DNA from: Rhizaria sp. SCN 62-66
Taxonomy: Eukaryota; Rhizaria, unplaced
Direction: 5' to 3'
Assembly: GCA_001724265.1 (NCBI GenBank)
Contig: MEDY01000104.1
Coordinates: forward strand, 62,001-126,000
Length of the DNA stretch: 64,000 nucleotides
Shown here: positions 34,769 through 44,427 of the stretch, piece by piece
How positions within the stretch are numbered: the first letter of the stretch is position 1
Layout: each line of letters starts with the position of its first letter
Notes under the pieces: model-generated
Database searches by the model: none
What the model was told of the DNA's origin: nothing
Seen by the model: only the letters and a program-made list of their open reading frames with translations
Program-made: the position numbers and the translations under genes

Positions 34769-35845
34769 ATGTCGAACGCCAACTGTACGTACCCCGATCT
34801 ACCTTGTCTATTCCCCTCTTGTCTACCTGCTTCTTCGAAGCTTGTCTCCGACTACCCTTGTTCTTTCCTCTTTCCCTGGTCGCAGCCCACAACAATCTCA
34901 CTCACCTCCTTCATCTCTTATCTCCTAACATACTTCACAACTTTAAATGTGCGTCTATTTTACCTTTAGACTCGCTGACGACGTTCTCGCCCACGGGCAA
35001 GCTCACCCAGATTGACCACGCCCTGACGGCCGTCGGCAATGGCCTCACCGCGCTGGGCATCAAGGCCACCAACGGCGTTGTGATCGCCACCAAGAAGAGC
35101 TCCACCTCGCCGCTCGCCGACGAGTCCTCCGTGGAGAAGATCGCGCTGGCGTCGCAGAACATCGGCATGACCTACGCCGGGCTGGGCCCCGACTTCCGCG
35201 TGCTGACGGCCAAGGGCCGCAAGCAGGTGCAGCAGTACTGGCTTATGTACAAGGACCAGATCCCCGTCTCGCAGTTTGTCCAGCGCACCGCGGGCGTCGC
35301 GCAGGAGTTTACGCAGTCCGGCGGCGTGCGCCCCTTCGGCGTCTCGCTCCTCGTCGCCGGCTACGACGACGAGGGACCCCAGCTCTACCAGGTACGTCGT
35401 CGCAACGTATACATATGTTATAGCGCCGATGAACACATTTATCGGTACATCTTGTGTCTGCCTTTTTTTACTAAGTTTTACTGCACTATGTTGTCTCTGT
35501 TTCGTGTGAGTTGTACTTCACGTCGCTCACATCTTCTTCTTCAACACTCGCACTACATCATTTCTTTTATGTTCCATCTAGGTCGACCCCTCCGGCTCCT
35601 ACTGGGCGTGGAAGGCCGCCGCGATCGGCAACAAGGCCAAGAACGCGCGCGGCTTCCTGGAGAAGCGCTACGCGGCGGACATGGAGATCGAGGACGCGAT
35701 CCACACCGCGATCCTGACGCTCAAGGAGGACTTCGAAGGCGAGGTCACCGCGCACAACATCGAGGTGGGCGTCATCCGCGCCGACCGGCAGTTTAAGGTG
35801 CTCACGCCCGAGGAGATCGGCGAGTACATTGCTGAGGCCGCGTAA
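34769..35845 (+). CDS. PSMA2: 20S proteasome subunit alpha-2
   Basis: The model is join(34769..34784, 34970..35391, 35582..35845), 233 residues (human 234), TAA stop. The first coding exon is 16 bases. Introns of 185 and 190 nt both start GTACGT. The product begins MSNANYSLTTFSPTGKLTQI, which carries the alpha-subunit N-terminal signature and is the alpha-2 version ([20 protein letters not shown] in human). It continues with QSGGVRPFGVSLLVAGY and DPSGSYWAWKA and ends with LEKRYAADMEIEDAIHTAIL, all typical of alpha-2. It forms the outer gate ring of the 20S core with the other alpha subunits and has no catalytic threonine. Residues elsewhere conserved are intact and there is no low-complexity insert, unlike most genes here. 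Confidence 0.96.
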
Positions 35846-36291
35846 GCGCCGCGGGACTCATCGCAACGCGACTCTGCGAATGTGAAGACTGCAACTGTCG
35901 ATGGCGGATGGTGACGACACACGAAACTTAGATACTTAATCATGATGAGACGCGTGACTGCGTGGTCTCTCTGTATTACTTACAAAGAATTACATACCTA
36001 ATGTATAATAACAATCCTAAAACAATCTAAAAAACAAAAACAAAAACCATTTCTAAACAAAAACCATCAATAAAAACAAAAATTACTTGACGCGGACACG
36101 AACTAGAACATGTTACTAAAGCTTAAAGTAGAATGAAATTGAATATACTGAAATTGAAGATACATTGTGTATGTCAATAAGAACTTGTTTTTGCTATATA
36201 ACATCATCACTTTCTAATTACTCTCTTTTTTTTTCGCAAATATCACAAACCTTAATCAGCAGTGACAGTTTCGACTTACTACCAACACTCT
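35846..36291. other. Short AT-rich gap between converging 3' ends
   Basis: This region contains the 3' UTRs of PSMA2 (+) and the AAA+ gene (-). It has A-rich runs and an ATAAAA-type motif near 36070. No gene is visible. Confidence 0.6.
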
Positions 36292-39200
36292 TTAGTCCTT
36301 AGCATCAGTGGTAGCATCGGCGTTAGCGTCAGCGTCTGCATCGGAGTCGTCAGAGTCGGAGTCTGATGACGAGGGGTCGCTTGAATCAACCCAGTCGCCC
36401 ACACTCTCACTCTCACCATCACTCTCGCGCCCGCACTCGCCAGCACTCGCGCTCGCAGCCGCAGTCGCAGCAGACAAGACTGCGGCGGCCGCGCCGGCGC
36501 CGGCGCCGAGCGTCGCGAGTGCCCTGGCCACGTCTCCGGGCGAGATCCACACGCTCTTCCTCTCTGAGTCTGACGGGGCACTCACACCAACTGCTCCCAC
36601 TCCCGCTCCCGCTGCAGCTGCTTTCTCGCGCTTGTGCCTGCGGAGCGCCGAGAGCGCGGCCTGCGTGCACAGCGCCTTGAGCTGCGCCGAGGCCCAGCCG
36701 CCCGTCACGCCGTCGGCCGCCGCCGCGCGCCACACACGCGCCCAGCCGCGCCCGCGGGCCAGCTCGAGCTCCCCGTCGCCGTAGCCCGCGCTAATCGCGT
36801 CCGCGGCGGCGAAGTCAACCGTCATTACAGAAGCAGTGCCGTTGCTCTCGGTCTCAGAATCACTTTCAGGAGTACTGTCGACAGCTTTCTTCGCGTTATC
36901 GTGCTTCTCGGCGGCGGCGCCGCGCTTCGGCGGCAGCAGCGGCAGCAGCGGCATGCTGCTGCCCAGCGCCGCGAGTACCTTAGCCCTGGCGCGCGCGTCG
37001 GGCCGCGGCGCGCGCAGGTGCAGCCCCAGGCGGCCGGGCCGCAGCAGCGCGCGCGGCAACTGCCAGGGCACGCGCGAGGTCGTCACAACCAGCACCAGCG
37101 GCGCGCGCTCGGCCACCGCCGCGCTCACGTCCAGCACGGAGCCCAGTCCAGAGCTAGAGCCTGAACCAGAGCCGGAGCCGTTGCTCGCGCTGGCAGAGCT
37201 GCGAGGATGCGGGATGGGCCTGGGGACAAGTGTGGGAGCGGGTGCGGGCTCGTTGCAGCGGTCGAGCTCGGTGAGAAACACTGTCAACAGGCGGGGCACC
37301 TTGCCACCGCCGTCGTCGTCGTCCTCGCCAAACTCGCCGTCGCCGTCGTCGCCGTCATAGGCGGCGTCGTCGTTATTGGCCGCGGCACTGCCGGCGCTCT
37401 TGTTGGTGTAGTTGCTGCGGCGGTGCGCGCCAGTAACGGTGGCCACGTCGTCGTCGTCGCCGTCGGACCCCAAGCCCGACTCACTGCCCGCCGCGCCGCT
37501 CGCACCGGCCTTGCCGCCGCTGGCGCCGGCGGCGAGCAGGCGCGCAACAGCCCTGCGCGCGCCCGCGGCGGCCGCGGCGGGGGTCTGCCTCTCGCGCCGC
37601 AGCCGCCCGCCGCCGCCACCGGCGCCGACGGCGTTGTTGCTACTGCTGCTGCTGTGGCGAGAGCCGGCGGCGTTAGTAGCGGCGGAGACTGGAGACTGCG
37701 CGGACGCGGGCGCGGGCGCGGGCGCGGGGCTGGCGAACAGACGGGCGGGCGCAGGGCCCGCACCAGACGTAGTACCGGCGCCGGAGCTCGAGCTGGAGCT
37801 AGAGCCGAAGGCGGGGATGGGAGCGGGCGTGCCGAAAGCGGGGACGGCAACAGGGGTGCCGAAGGCCGGCACTGCAGCGGGGCTGCCGAAAGAAGGAACA
37901 GGGACAGGACTGCCGAACACAGAGCCAGCGCCAATGTTGGCGTTCGCGCCGCTGCTCGTGTTTGAGTTCCGAGTGATACTGGAGATGCTCGTGGTCTTGG
38001 AGGGCGACGCAAAGGCGAAAGACGCCATCATCGGTGTCAGAGTAGTTTCGTTTGATGCAAGTGTTGCAGGCGTTGCAGCAACAGCAGTTGCGCTCGCAGT
38101 CGCAGTCAAAGCGGTGGCAGGGCCACTATCATTACTCACTGCACTTGTAGGAGCAACAACGTCACTTGCGTTGTTTCTCTCGCTCTTCTTGTCCTTCTTG
38201 TCCTTTTTCTCTTTCTTCTTCTTCTTGTCCTTCTTGCTCCTGCGCGTGTACTGCTCCGCGCCGCCGCCGCTGCCGCTACCGGTGCCGCAGAGCGCCTCGA
38301 TGTTGTCGAGCACGAGCACGCAGGGCGCGGCGGCCCTGGCAAGCGCGAACAGCTCCCGGACCGCGGCCTCCGAGCCGCCGACGCGCTTGCTAACGAGCCC
38401 CGGCGCCGAGGCCGCCAGCGCGGGCAGCCCCGCCGCACGCGCCAGCGCCAGCGCCAGCGCCGTCTTGCCGCAGCCCGAGGGCCCGTGCAGCAGCAGTCCG
38501 CGTGCGGGCGCGACGCGCAGGCGGCCCTGCAGCGGCCACAGCAGGCGCGCGTGCAGCGCGAAGACGGCGCGCGAGAGGCCCTGCAGCGGCGCGAACGCGG
38601 GGTGCAGTCGCGCGCGCAGCGCAGCAACACCGGCAACGCGAGCGAGGCCAGTAAGGCCAGCACTGCCGTTGACGCGGGGGCCGGCGCCGGCGAACGAGGC
38701 CGACTGGGCGGCGGCGAGCGCGGCGGCGTCTGCGGTGAGTGGTGGCAGCACGAGCCGGTGCGCGGAGGTGGCCGTGGCCGCGGGGCCGCCGGTGGCCGCG
38801 AAGGCCGTCTCCCAGTCACTTGCGGCGACCAGCACGCGCACGTCTAAGGGGGTATTTACACCCTTGCTAGCCGTGCAGCGCGCGACTGCTGCGAGCATGG
38901 CCTCGGAGCAGAGCCGGTGCAGGTCGGCGGGCAGGTAGCCGTGGGCGCGCTCGGCCAGCGACGCGATCGCGCGCGCGCGCTCCGCAGCGGACGCCAGAGT
39001 GCCAGCGCCAGAGCCGGAGCCAGAGCCAGAGCTCGAGGGAGAGCTAGAGCCAGTGGCAGTGGCAGGGGCAGGGGCAGCGAAAGGGAAGCGCCTGGTGAGC
39101 GTGACGAGCAGAGCGGTGCGCTGCGCCGGTGAGGGCGCGGCGAGCAGCACCGAAGCGCCGACGCGATCGCTGCGCAGCAGCGCAGGCGGCAGCGCGCGCG

Positions 39201-41724
39201 GGCGCGACGTCAGCAGCAGCACGAACACGGACGGGCGCGGAAACAGCGACGGGGGCGACGACGGTGACGCAGACGCAGAGACAGAGGCAGATAAAGTTGT
39301 ATGAGACTCATTTTTCTTATTCTCCTGCTCTTGCTGTTGCGTCTGCTGCATTTGCGTATGCGTTTGCTGCTGCAGCGCAGCGGCAAGCCGCGCCAGGAGC
39401 CTGCGCCCAAGGCGCACGTTGCGGCCCGCGCTCACGCCGTCCACGCCGCCCGCGCCCTCGGCGTCGTCGTCACCGCCGCCGCCGCCGCCGTAGGCCGCGG
39501 TGGGGGCCAGCGCGTCGACGTCGTCGATGACGAGCAGACACGCGGGGGCCGCCAGCGGCAGGGCAGAGCGCGCCCTCGCCACAGCAGCAGCATCGGCAGC
39601 AGGATTAGCGGTGATACTGTTGCTGTTGATCGCGGCTGCCGCTGTGGCGAGCGCGGCGGCGGCGGGCCAGCGCTCCACGGCAGCGGCGGCGGCGCGCGCG
39701 AAGAGGTCCGCCAGCGCGCGCTCGGCGCCACCCTCGGCCGCGCTGTCGTACAGGTCGCCGGCCGCCACGCGCAGCGACGGGAAAGGCGCCGCCGCGGCCA
39801 GAGAAGCGGCCAGATGTGACTTGCCGCTGCCGGGCGGGCCGTGCAGGAGCGCCGTCACCGTCGCCGCTAACGGGGCGGAGACAGCGACGGTGTTGGTGTT
39901 AGCAATGGCGTTAGAGTTGCTGTTGTTGTTGACGGCAAGTGCAGAGCAGAAGTAGGAAATGAGCGCTAACGCAGGGTCAACGTCGCTGCTGTCCGCGTCG
40001 GCAACGTTAGCATTGCTGCTGTTCGTGCAGTTGCTGCTTACACTTTGCGGAGGCAGAGTGCCGCGCGCGTAGAGAGTGAGGTTGCCGTACTTGACCCCGC
40101 CCGACTGCGCGTCTAAGGGAGTACTTACACCGGCCCCAGCGCAGCCCGTCGCGGCCAGAGACCACACGCGTTGCACAGCGCCCGCAAGCGCCGGAGCACT
40201 CACAGCGGCAGCTGAGGGGGTACTTACACCCGTCGGAACGTTCGCTGCAGACTCAGGCAACTGCTCTGACACCTGCGACTCATCAGACTGCCTTGACTGA
40301 GACTCGTCTGCGATCGCGAGCGGCGGCAAAAGCGAGATGTAGGGTGCGGTCGCAGCGGAATTGAACACGTACACGAGTCCGTTGCCGTTGCCATCGTCAT
40401 CGTCATCGTCATTGTCGTCGCCGTCATCGTCATCGTTACTGCTCTTGCCAACGCGAGCAGCGAGACTCGCTTTAGACTTGACGACACGCTTGCTGAAGCT
40501 GAACACAGTGCTCCTAGCAGCCCCCTTTGCAGCCGTGCCCTTAGCCGCCGCGGGCCCTTTAAGCGCTGCGGAGCCCGAAGTCAAGCCGCTGGGCTTGGCT
40601 GGGACAGGCAAACGGAACAGACTCGCCATACGCCGCTGCCAATCACTCATCCGCGACTGCGAGCAGAGCGGCTGTGATCGCAGAGGCGCCTTGGGCGGCA
40701 TCACCAGCGCGGGCCCCGCCGGCCCCAGCACGAGCTGCCCGCGCGCGGCCACAACCAGGGCTCCAATGCGCGTGCCGGCGACGGCCGCGGCAGAGCCTGC
40801 GGGGCCTGCGGCGGCGGCGGGCGCGGCGGCGGCGGGCGCAGAGCAGTGCGACAGCCACCGCGGCGGCAGCAGCAGCGCGGCCAGCGGCCGCCCCCAGCCC
40901 TGGCCTGCGCTGGAACTCGCACTTGCACAAGAGCTAGAGCTGGAGCCAGAGCCAGAGCGAGAGTAAATGAGTGCAAGGGGAGGCGGAATGGGGGCCAGCG
41001 GGAGCGGGCACGGGGCGGGGGCGGCGGGCGGCACAGAGGCAGAGCCAGGGGCAGCAGTCGAGCTGAACGGAGTGAGCCTCAGCACCAGGCGAGACAGCGA
41101 CGGCGACTGCGACAACACGGAGAGTAAGGGCGGACACAAAAGAAGAGAGGAGTGCAGATACTGCAACAAGAGCAGGATGAAGCCGCCCAGCAGCGGCGAC
41201 ATCTGCACAGCTGTGCCGTCAGTGCCAGTCGCGGGGGCAGCACTCGGACAGTTGTTTGCGCTGCTGTCGGAAGGAGACAGCGAGAGGCCATACGCAGCAA
41301 AGTCGGCAACCACTGACGGCGCAAGGCGGGAAAACAACATGTCGCACGACACCGCAGCCACGCTGCTCAGTGCACCCGCATCGGTCAAAGCAGTCAGAGC
41401 TGAGTCAGCGCCGGCGTCAGCGCTGGCGACCGAGGAGTCGGACAGGATGGGGTAGACTTGCACGGCCATGGCTGAGCCGGGGACGGCACCAGCAGAGCCG
41501 CTGTCGGGTCTCGCATCAACATCGGCCGCAGCGGTCTGCGCCGCAGCGGTGTCGAGCGGGGCGACGGCGAGGAAGGCGTGGGCCCAGCCGCCGGGGGCGA
41601 GGCGCAGAGCCGCCAGCACGGGGCGCGGGAGGAAAAGCAGGCGGCGCTCGTAGGGCTCGTTCGGGGACAGGTAGGACGGCGCGGAAACAATTTCCGCGGT
41701 AAGGATGGAAAGGGGCAGGTCCAT
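36292..41724 (-). CDS. Divergent tandem AAA+ ATPase (PEX1/PEX6/AFG2-like)
   Basis: This single exon encodes 1810 residues from ATG 41722-41724 (MDLPLSILTAEIVSAPSYL) to TAA 36292-36294. The frame is open a little upstream but has no other ATG. D1 has Walker A HGPPGSGKSHLA (about 39811-39845) and Walker B LLVIDDVDAL. D2 has HGPSGCGKTALA (38461-38490), SKRVGGSEAAVRELFALARA and VLVLDNIEAL, then VVTTSR and LLRPGRLGLHLRAP. In both domains the Walker B Glu is replaced (DD and DN), so hydrolysis may be impaired. The D2 pattern SK-x-VGGSE-x-AVRELF resembles PEX1, and a degenerate D1 is typical of PEX1/PEX6; AFG2- or NVL-type relatives are alternatives. If it is PEX1/6 it would recycle the peroxisomal receptor. 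D2 is split by a ~300-residue insert (Lys-rich block, FG-type repeats, acidic tracts). Confidence 0.72.
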   Translation of the reverse strand: MDLPLSILTAEIVSAPSYLSPNEPYERRLLFLPRPVLAALRLAPGGWAHAFLAVAPLDTAAAQTAAADVDARPDSGSAGAVPGSAMAVQVYPILSDSSVASADAGADSALTALTDAGALSSVAAVSCDMLFSRLAPSVVADFAAYGLSLSPSDSSANNCPSAAPATGTDGTAVQMSPLLGGFILLLLQYLHSSLLLCPPLLSVLSQSPSLSRLVLRLTPFSSTAAPGSASVPPAAPAPCPLPLAPIPPPLALIYSRSGSGSSSSSCASASSSAGQGWGRPLAALLLPPRWLSHCSAPAAAAPAAAAGPAGSAAAVAGTRIGALVVAARGQLVLGPAGPALVMPPKAPLRSQPLCSQSRMSDWQRRMASLFRLPVPAKPSGLTSGSAALKGPAAAKGTAAKGAARSTVFSFSKRVVKSKASLAARVGKSSNDDDDGDDNDDDDDDGNGNGLVYVFNSAATAPYISLLPPLAIADESQSRQSDESQVSEQLPESAANVPTGVSTPSAAAVSAPALAGAVQRVWSLAATGCAGAGVSTPLDAQSGGVKYGNLTLYARGTLPPQSVSSNCTNSSNANVADADSSDVDPALALISYFCSALAVNNNSNSNAIANTNTVAVSAPLAATVTALLHGPPGSGKSHLAASLAAAAPFPSLRVAAGDLYDSAAEGGAERALADLFARAAAAAVERWPAAAALATAAAAINSNSITANPAADAAAVARARSALPLAAPACLLVIDDVDALAPTAAYGGGGGGDDDAEGAGGVDGVSAGRNVRLGRRLLARLAAALQQQTHTQMQQTQQQEQENKKNESHTTLSASVSASASPSSPPSLFPRPSVFVLLLTSRPRALPPALLRSDRVGASVLLAAPSPAQRTALLVTLTRRFPFAAPAPATATGSSSPSSSGSGSGSGAGTLASAAERARAIASLAERAHGYLPADLHRLCSEAMLAAVARCTASKGVNTPLDVRVLVAASDWETAFAATGGPAATATSAHRLVLPPLTADAAALAAAQSASFAGAGPRVNGSAGLTGLARVAGVAALRARLHPAFAPLQGLSRAVFALHARLLWPLQGRLRVAPARGLLLHGPSGCGKTALALALARAAGLPALAASAPGLVSKRVGGSEAAVRELFALARAAAPCVLVLDNIEALCGTGSGSGGGAEQYTRRSKKDKKKKKEKKDKKDKKSERNNASDVVAPTSAVSNDSGPATALTATASATAVAATPATLASNETTLTPMMASFAFASPSKTTSISSITRNSNTSSGANANIGAGSVFGSPVPVPSFGSPAAVPAFGTPVAVPAFGTPAPIPAFGSSSSSSSGAGTTSGAGPAPARLFASPAPAPAPASAQSPVSAATNAAGSRHSSSSSNNAVGAGGGGGRLRRERQTPAAAAAGARRAVARLLAAGASGGKAGASGAAGSESGLGSDGDDDDVATVTGAHRRSNYTNKSAGSAAANNDDAAYDGDDGDGEFGEDDDDGGGKVPRLLTVFLTELDRCNEPAPAPTLVPRPIPHPRSSASASNGSGSGSGSSSGLGSVLDVSAAVAERAPLVLVVTTSRVPWQLPRALLRPGRLGLHLRAPRPDARARAKVLAALGSSMPLLPLLPPKRGAAAEKHDNAKKAVDSTPESDSETESNGTASVMTVDFAAADAISAGYGDGELELARGRGWARVWRAAAADGVTGGWASAQLKALCTQAALSALRRHKREKAAAAGAGVGAVGVSAPSDSERKSVWISPGDVARALATLGAGAGAAAAVLSAATAAASASAGECGRESDGESESVGDWVDSSDPSSSDSDSDDSDADADANADATTDAKD
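37797..37925 (-). repeat. FG/VP peptide repeats inside the AAA+ D2 domain
   Basis: The coding strand reads five successive F-G-S/T-x-x-x-x-P units (FGSPVPVPS, FGSPAAVPA, FGTPVAVPA, FGTPAPIPA, FGSS). They sit between Walker B and the sensor region and resemble nucleoporin-type repeats. Confidence 0.85.
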
Positions 41725-43191
41725 GGGGACGCCGCGCACTCGCTTGCAGAAGGGCTGGAGAGGGGCGGGGACGAGGGAGTGAGGGAAGTAGCGGGAACTG
41801 TCCGAGGGTGAAATCGAGTGGACTGTGAAGTTCTAGAGAGACTCTGTGGAAATATAATTAAGAAAAATAACAAATAAAATGTGAGATTGTCATGATACTC
41901 CAACAACTTCGTAAATGACGGACATTTGACACCACCTCGAGATGCCTGCGCAAACTGACTCGGTCGCTTGCTTGAGCCACAGATCGCCAGCCCGAACCTG
42001 TGCCGTGATGTGTAAGCGTCATTAAAAACATGCACATCTCAGTCATATCTTGAACATTTCTAAAAATTCCAACGTTTCACATTTTTTCAAGATGTATCAT
42101 TCTAGAACTTAAAGTTATTATTGCAGTCAGCAGTAATTCTACAGTAGAAACCTTGCAGCTACATACCGGATTTGTTACACTTTGTCACTCGTGACGGCAA
42201 CAGACAGACCGCGACACAAAAGCACAAGAACAGCACGATTGCTCTGCATAACGCACATTGCCTTCAACAACGCTAAGGCTAATGACCCAGAATGCTGCAT
42301 CAGCAAAGCAATCAGAACTTGTTTCGAGGCTAACCCAGTGTTGTTGGCGAGACTGACAACGAAGTGTGTAGCTCTTGCAAAGACGCGTTCTGCCGTCTAT
42401 TGTGCTTGTTTGCAACGCAAAAAGAGAAGAATGAAACAAAGCATTGCGGAGCAAAATGAAATCCGCAACGTGACTGCGAGGGCTTGCGCGGGCGGGCAAA
42501 AAAAAGACATGCTTGCAACACGACGCATTTCCCGCGTAGTCACCTACCGCAGTACTTAGCGCGCCCAACGGTGTTTAACTTCAGAGAGCGGACGGGATCT
42601 GGTGTATCGCAAGCTGACTGCCGGCTTCTTTTTAGAGTTATCTACATTAAAAAAAATCTGAGATTGCTTTTTACTCTTTTTTTGTCCGATCTATTTCTTG
42701 GTCGTCATAACAAATTGAATGCTCTATGGCACAAAACACTATGGTAACACAATGACACACAATATGACGGGCACAAAGAGAGTGGCGCAACATTCACGCG
42801 CGGCGACTATCGCGCGCCGGCACGTTACTAGTACTAAAATAAGTACCAGGACAAATCTCCCACAACCACGACGACACGGCTGCAGTCCGTCTCACTCACA
42901 GGAGCAAAGCACAACCAAAACATTCGCGCAGTTAATGTGTTTGCGACCCAGCCCATGACCGATCAAAAGCGATGTGGCAGTCACATTCTAAACAGCCGCG
43001 TTCGCAATGCGAGCTTGCAGTCACGTGAAAAAATGCAATTTAGCAAAGAATACACTTGTGTAAAAGTGTAAGAGTTATTCAAGTTGCTGTGTATGATGTC
43101 ATCCTCAGTTCATTCGCAAAATTCAGTCGAAGCATTGATGTTATTTTTAGTCATTCTCATCGGCAAGCAAACTTTCTCAATCAGTTACAAG
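41725..43191. other. Intergenic region upstream of the AAA+ gene
   Basis: About 1.5 kb of mixed to AT-rich sequence, with both neighbours on the minus strand. The bases before the AAA+ ATG are pyrimidine-rich on the coding strand and end CTCTCCAG, which could be an acceptor. No matching GTNCGT donor is seen upstream. Short frames in 42180-42570 have no ATG start and no recognisable protein. I find no gene. Confidence 0.5.
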
Positions 43192-44427
43192 TTAGATGTC
43201 ACCGTCTTCCTCGATCTCGCTGCTCTCGTCGCCGGATGCCGTGAATTCAGGGGTTGCGTTCTCAGCCGCGGGAGCGGAGGCGTCGTTATCGTCGCTGTCG
43301 CCGCTCTTGATGTCGCGCACGAGCTCACCGGGCAGGAAGGCGCGCGACTCGACGATCGAGAGGCGGTCCATCTTGCCGTTCATGTCAAAGCGGATGCGGT
43401 AGACGAAGTCGAGGTGCTTAAAGGACGTGGTGCGCGACTTGATGTTGTGCACGCGGCACTCGCCGCCGTGGTTGTGCTCGTCGGAGAAGAGCAGGCGGCA
43501 CTGCTTCGACCGCGTCGCGTGCATTGGCAGCAGCAACGACTCGCGCGAGAGCCCGAACTCGCCGGCAAACTTCTTGATTGCGGTCAGCGCCTTGCTCACC
43601 GCCGTGGTGCCGTTGAACGAGTAGCCGCGGCGGCCTAGCAGCACGATGGCCTTGTCCGACACAAGTTCATCAATCTTGGCGCCGGGCCCGTGCGTGTAGA
43701 CGGCGCGGAACAGGTTGTGCGTGTTGGTCTCGGCGCGCGTGCGGTACGCCTGCATCATCGCATCGTAGTTGCCGCCGTCAATGAGGCGCATTCGCGTCAC
43801 GCGGCCCAGCGACCAGTCGACGGTGTTGTACAGAGTCACGTCGCGGAACTTGCCTCCAGAGCGAATGAACGTGCCCGTAATGTTGGACTTGAGCACGCAG
43901 CGCTGGAAGCCGGCGTCGGCGCTCACAACGCGGATCTTGGCGGTGACGTCTTTGACTGTGTTGCGCGCGCGCTCAGCGTAAGCCTTGAGGCCGCGCTCGC
44001 CGACCCAGTGGCCGCCGGTGGGCAGCTCGCTGTTGGCGTAGCTTAGGTGCGCGTGCTTGTGCATCATCTTAACCAGCGCGCGGTGGTCGCCCTTGCTCAG
44101 CGCCGTCGCGAGCTTCTCGCAGTTCTCCTTGATCGAGGGCTCGGCGAAGGGGCCGGTCTCGTCCTCTTCGCTGTCGGGGCCAAAGCGGCGGCCGTGGCGG
44201 TGGCGGCGGCCATGGTGAGCGAAAGCGGGCGGAGGGCCGCGCATCATCTCCATAGCGCGGGGACTCGGGCCCTCGTGGCCGCGACCGGAACCGCGGCCCT
44301 CATCAGAAAGAGGACCGTGGCGGCGGAGCATCTCGATCTCGAACGAGTCCTCAGGCGTGTACGGATACGCGAGGGCTGCGATAACAGCGCTCGCCAGAAC
44401 CGCCATGAAGAGAACTAACTTAAACAT
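43192..44427 (-). CDS. Secreted/luminal protein with two SnoaL/NTF2-like domains
   Basis: This single exon encodes 411 residues from ATG 44425-44427 to TAA. The N-terminus MFKLVLFMAVLASAVIAALA is a classic signal peptide, cleaved probably before YPYTPED. A His/Gly/Pro/Arg-rich stretch follows (residues ~30-85). Next come two tandem segments of ~120-130 residues that look like SnoaL/NTF2-like cone-shaped folds. The first includes LATALSKGDHRALVKMMHKH and a GERGLKAYAERA turn. The second has AKIDELVSDKAIVLLG and a final paired-strand end (HLDFVYRIRFDMNGKMDRL). NIT, NGT and NAT are possible N-glycosylation sites. The tail is acidic. Such folds serve as enzymes, ligand carriers or oligomerisation modules, so I infer no specific reaction. 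It lacks introns and has little Ala expansion. Confidence 0.7.
   Translation of the reverse strand: MFKLVLFMAVLASAVIAALAYPYTPEDSFEIEMLRRHGPLSDEGRGSGRGHEGPSPRAMEMMRGPPPAFAHHGRRHRHGRRFGPDSEEDETGPFAEPSIKENCEKLATALSKGDHRALVKMMHKHAHLSYANSELPTGGHWVGERGLKAYAERARNTVKDVTAKIRVVSADAGFQRCVLKSNITGTFIRSGGKFRDVTLYNTVDWSLGRVTRMRLIDGGNYDAMMQAYRTRAETNTHNLFRAVYTHGPGAKIDELVSDKAIVLLGRRGYSFNGTTAVSKALTAIKKFAGEFGLSRESLLLPMHATRSKQCRLLFSDEHNHGGECRVHNIKSRTTSFKHLDFVYRIRFDMNGKMDRLSIVESRAFLPGELVRDIKSGDSDDNDASAPAAENATPEFTASGDESSEIEEDGDI

Noticed and set aside
42182-42568. Overlapping ~125-codon frames on both strands upstream of the AAA+ gene
   Set aside because: The + frame starts without ATG, both are compositionally unlike local genes, and neither resembles a known protein.
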